DNA of 6,905 nucleotides from Fidelibacterota bacterium (GTDB taxonomy: Bacteria > Fidelibacterota > UBA2242 > JAFGTP01). The notes beneath the pieces were generated by a model. It did no database searches, was not told where the DNA came from, and saw nothing but the letters and a program-made list of their open reading frames with translations. The position numbers were made by a program, and so were the translations under genes. Positions within the stretch are counted from its first letter, which is position 1; every line of letters begins with the position of its first letter. The stretch lies in assembly GCA_021735285.1 (NCBI GenBank), contig JAIPHI010000141.1:1-6905 (forward strand), read 5' to 3'. Positions 6,029-6,905 of the stretch are shown piece by piece.

Positions 6029-6905
6029 ATGGATTCTAAAAATAGATATAATGCCGGGCTCTATCAATTTCCCAAAAGAATAATTCAATTCTTTATTATC
6101 CTATTTCTAATTATTCTATTGGGATTACCTGCTTTACATCTTTATTTTCAATACAGAACCCGATCACAAATAAAAATCACTTCCTCTACAGGCATCGATA
6201 CCCTGATAGCAGTAAAATTTGATGGATTCAATAACTGGCTTAAGATCAGAAGCTGGAATCGGAACAATCCCATAATTTTATTCATCCATGGAGGACCTGG
6301 GGCGCCACTTTTCCCTAATATTAGAGAAATTGGTCATTCTACTGGTCTGGAGAAAAATTTTGTTGTGGTTTATTGGGAGCAGCCGGGGACAGGTAAATCC
6401 TTTAATAAAAATATTCCCGATTCTATTATGACAATTGAAAAATTTGTCTCCTACACAATAAAATTATCCCAATATTTAAAAGCAAAGTTTCCAAATGATA
6501 AATTGTATCTAATGGCTCGCTCATGGGGCAGTCTGATAGGTATTCTGACAGTTAAGAAAAACCCCGATCTTTTCAATGGTTATATTGGAATCGATCAACT
6601 GGTCTATGCTTTAAAAAATGATAGTATATCTTATCAGTACACTCTAGAACTTGCCAGAAAATACAATAATCAAGAAGCCCTTGAAGAATTACGAAAAATT
6701 GGCTATCCTCCCTACTCTTCCCGGCAGGTTATTATTCAAAGACGCTGGTTAACAAAATTTTACCGGCAATTTATGGGAGATGAATTTAATATCGAGAGGC
6801 AGAATCAATTTATCAAATTACTTTCCACACCAGAGTATTCGATTGTTGATATTATCAGAATGGGGCAAGAACCATTTTTTTCGATCGAGCATCTCTGGAA
6901 TGGAG
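6029..6905 (+). CDS. Membrane-anchored alpha/beta hydrolase (partial, 3' end missing)
   Basis: The first 292 codons of an alpha/beta-hydrolase-fold protein that runs off the window. A membrane anchor or uncleaved signal lies at about 18-40, after a basic stretch (FPKR, 14-17), so the catalytic domain probably faces the periplasm or cell exterior. It resembles the proline iminopeptidase-like (S33) branch: the strand ILFIHGGPGAP (83-93) carries the HGGPG oxyanion motif, YWEQPGTGKS (115-124) follows, and the nucleophile elbow is MARSWGS (162-168), with S165 as the likely nucleophile. The usual G-x-S-x-G is A-x-S-x-G here, a substitution tolerated in some lipases. The catalytic Asp and His would lie beyond the window. 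The substrate is unknown; peptidase and esterase are both possible. The start has no Shine-Dalgarno site, and the gene begins 30 bases after the endolysin with no clear terminator between, so cotranscription is possible. Confidence 0.8.
   Translation, partial: MDSKNRYNAGLYQFPKRIIQFFIILFLIILLGLPALHLYFQYRTRSQIKITSSTGIDTLIAVKFDGFNNWLKIRSWNRNNPIILFIHGGPGAPLFPNIREIGHSTGLEKNFVVVYWEQPGTGKSFNKNIPDSIMTIEKFVSYTIKLSQYLKAKFPNDKLYLMARSWGSLIGILTVKKNPDLFNGYIGIDQLVYALKNDSISYQYTLELARKYNNQEALEELRKIGYPPYSSRQVIIQRRWLTKFYRQFMGDEFNIERQNQFIKLLSTPEYSIVDIIRMGQEPFFSIEHLWNG

Overview
The window comes from an AT-rich bacterium (visibly about one third G+C) that uses the standard genetic code and, for most genes, strong Shine-Dalgarno sites. 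A ferredoxin-dependent indolepyruvate oxidoreductase (IorAB) points to an anaerobe, probably one that ferments or salvages aromatic amino acids. The phylum cannot be fixed from the sequence. An uncultured anaerobic lineage such as the Cloacimonadota or Calditrichota would fit, but that is only a guess.

Layout. Positions 1-745 hold no convincing gene; they carry two adjacent perfect hairpins at the left edge and a T-tract hairpin candidate near 223-253. A plus-strand pair follows (746-1462 and 1465-1632): a multi-pass membrane protein with a His cluster, and a 55-residue two-helix membrane protein that resembles its C-terminal tail. A gene-free convergent gap (1633-2004) separates this pair from the minus-strand iorA-iorB operon (4468 down to 2005). 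The two ior genes overlap by 8 bases. The iorA leader carries nested inverted repeats, the outermost of which exactly covers the iorA ribosome binding site.

Divergent from iorA on the plus strand is a compact lysis cassette: a 3TM-type holin (4667-5164) and an amidase/SH3b endolysin (5174-5998), translationally coupled through a stop codon that lies inside the Shine-Dalgarno site. After 30 bases comes a membrane-anchored alpha/beta hydrolase of the proline-iminopeptidase type, cut by the window edge.

How the genes relate. IorA and IorB form one enzyme that oxidatively decarboxylates arylpyruvates to acyl-CoA and passes electrons to ferredoxin. Holin and endolysin form a two-step murein-lysis or export module. 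No phage structural, replication or integrase gene is visible, so the lysis pair looks isolated here, either domesticated or at the end of an element outside the window.

The most notable observations are: the loss of the second cysteine in both 4Fe-4S motifs of IorA; the leader structure that could hide the iorA ribosome binding site; the lone lysis pair beside a metabolic operon; and the duplicated two-helix module in the 746-1632 gene pair.
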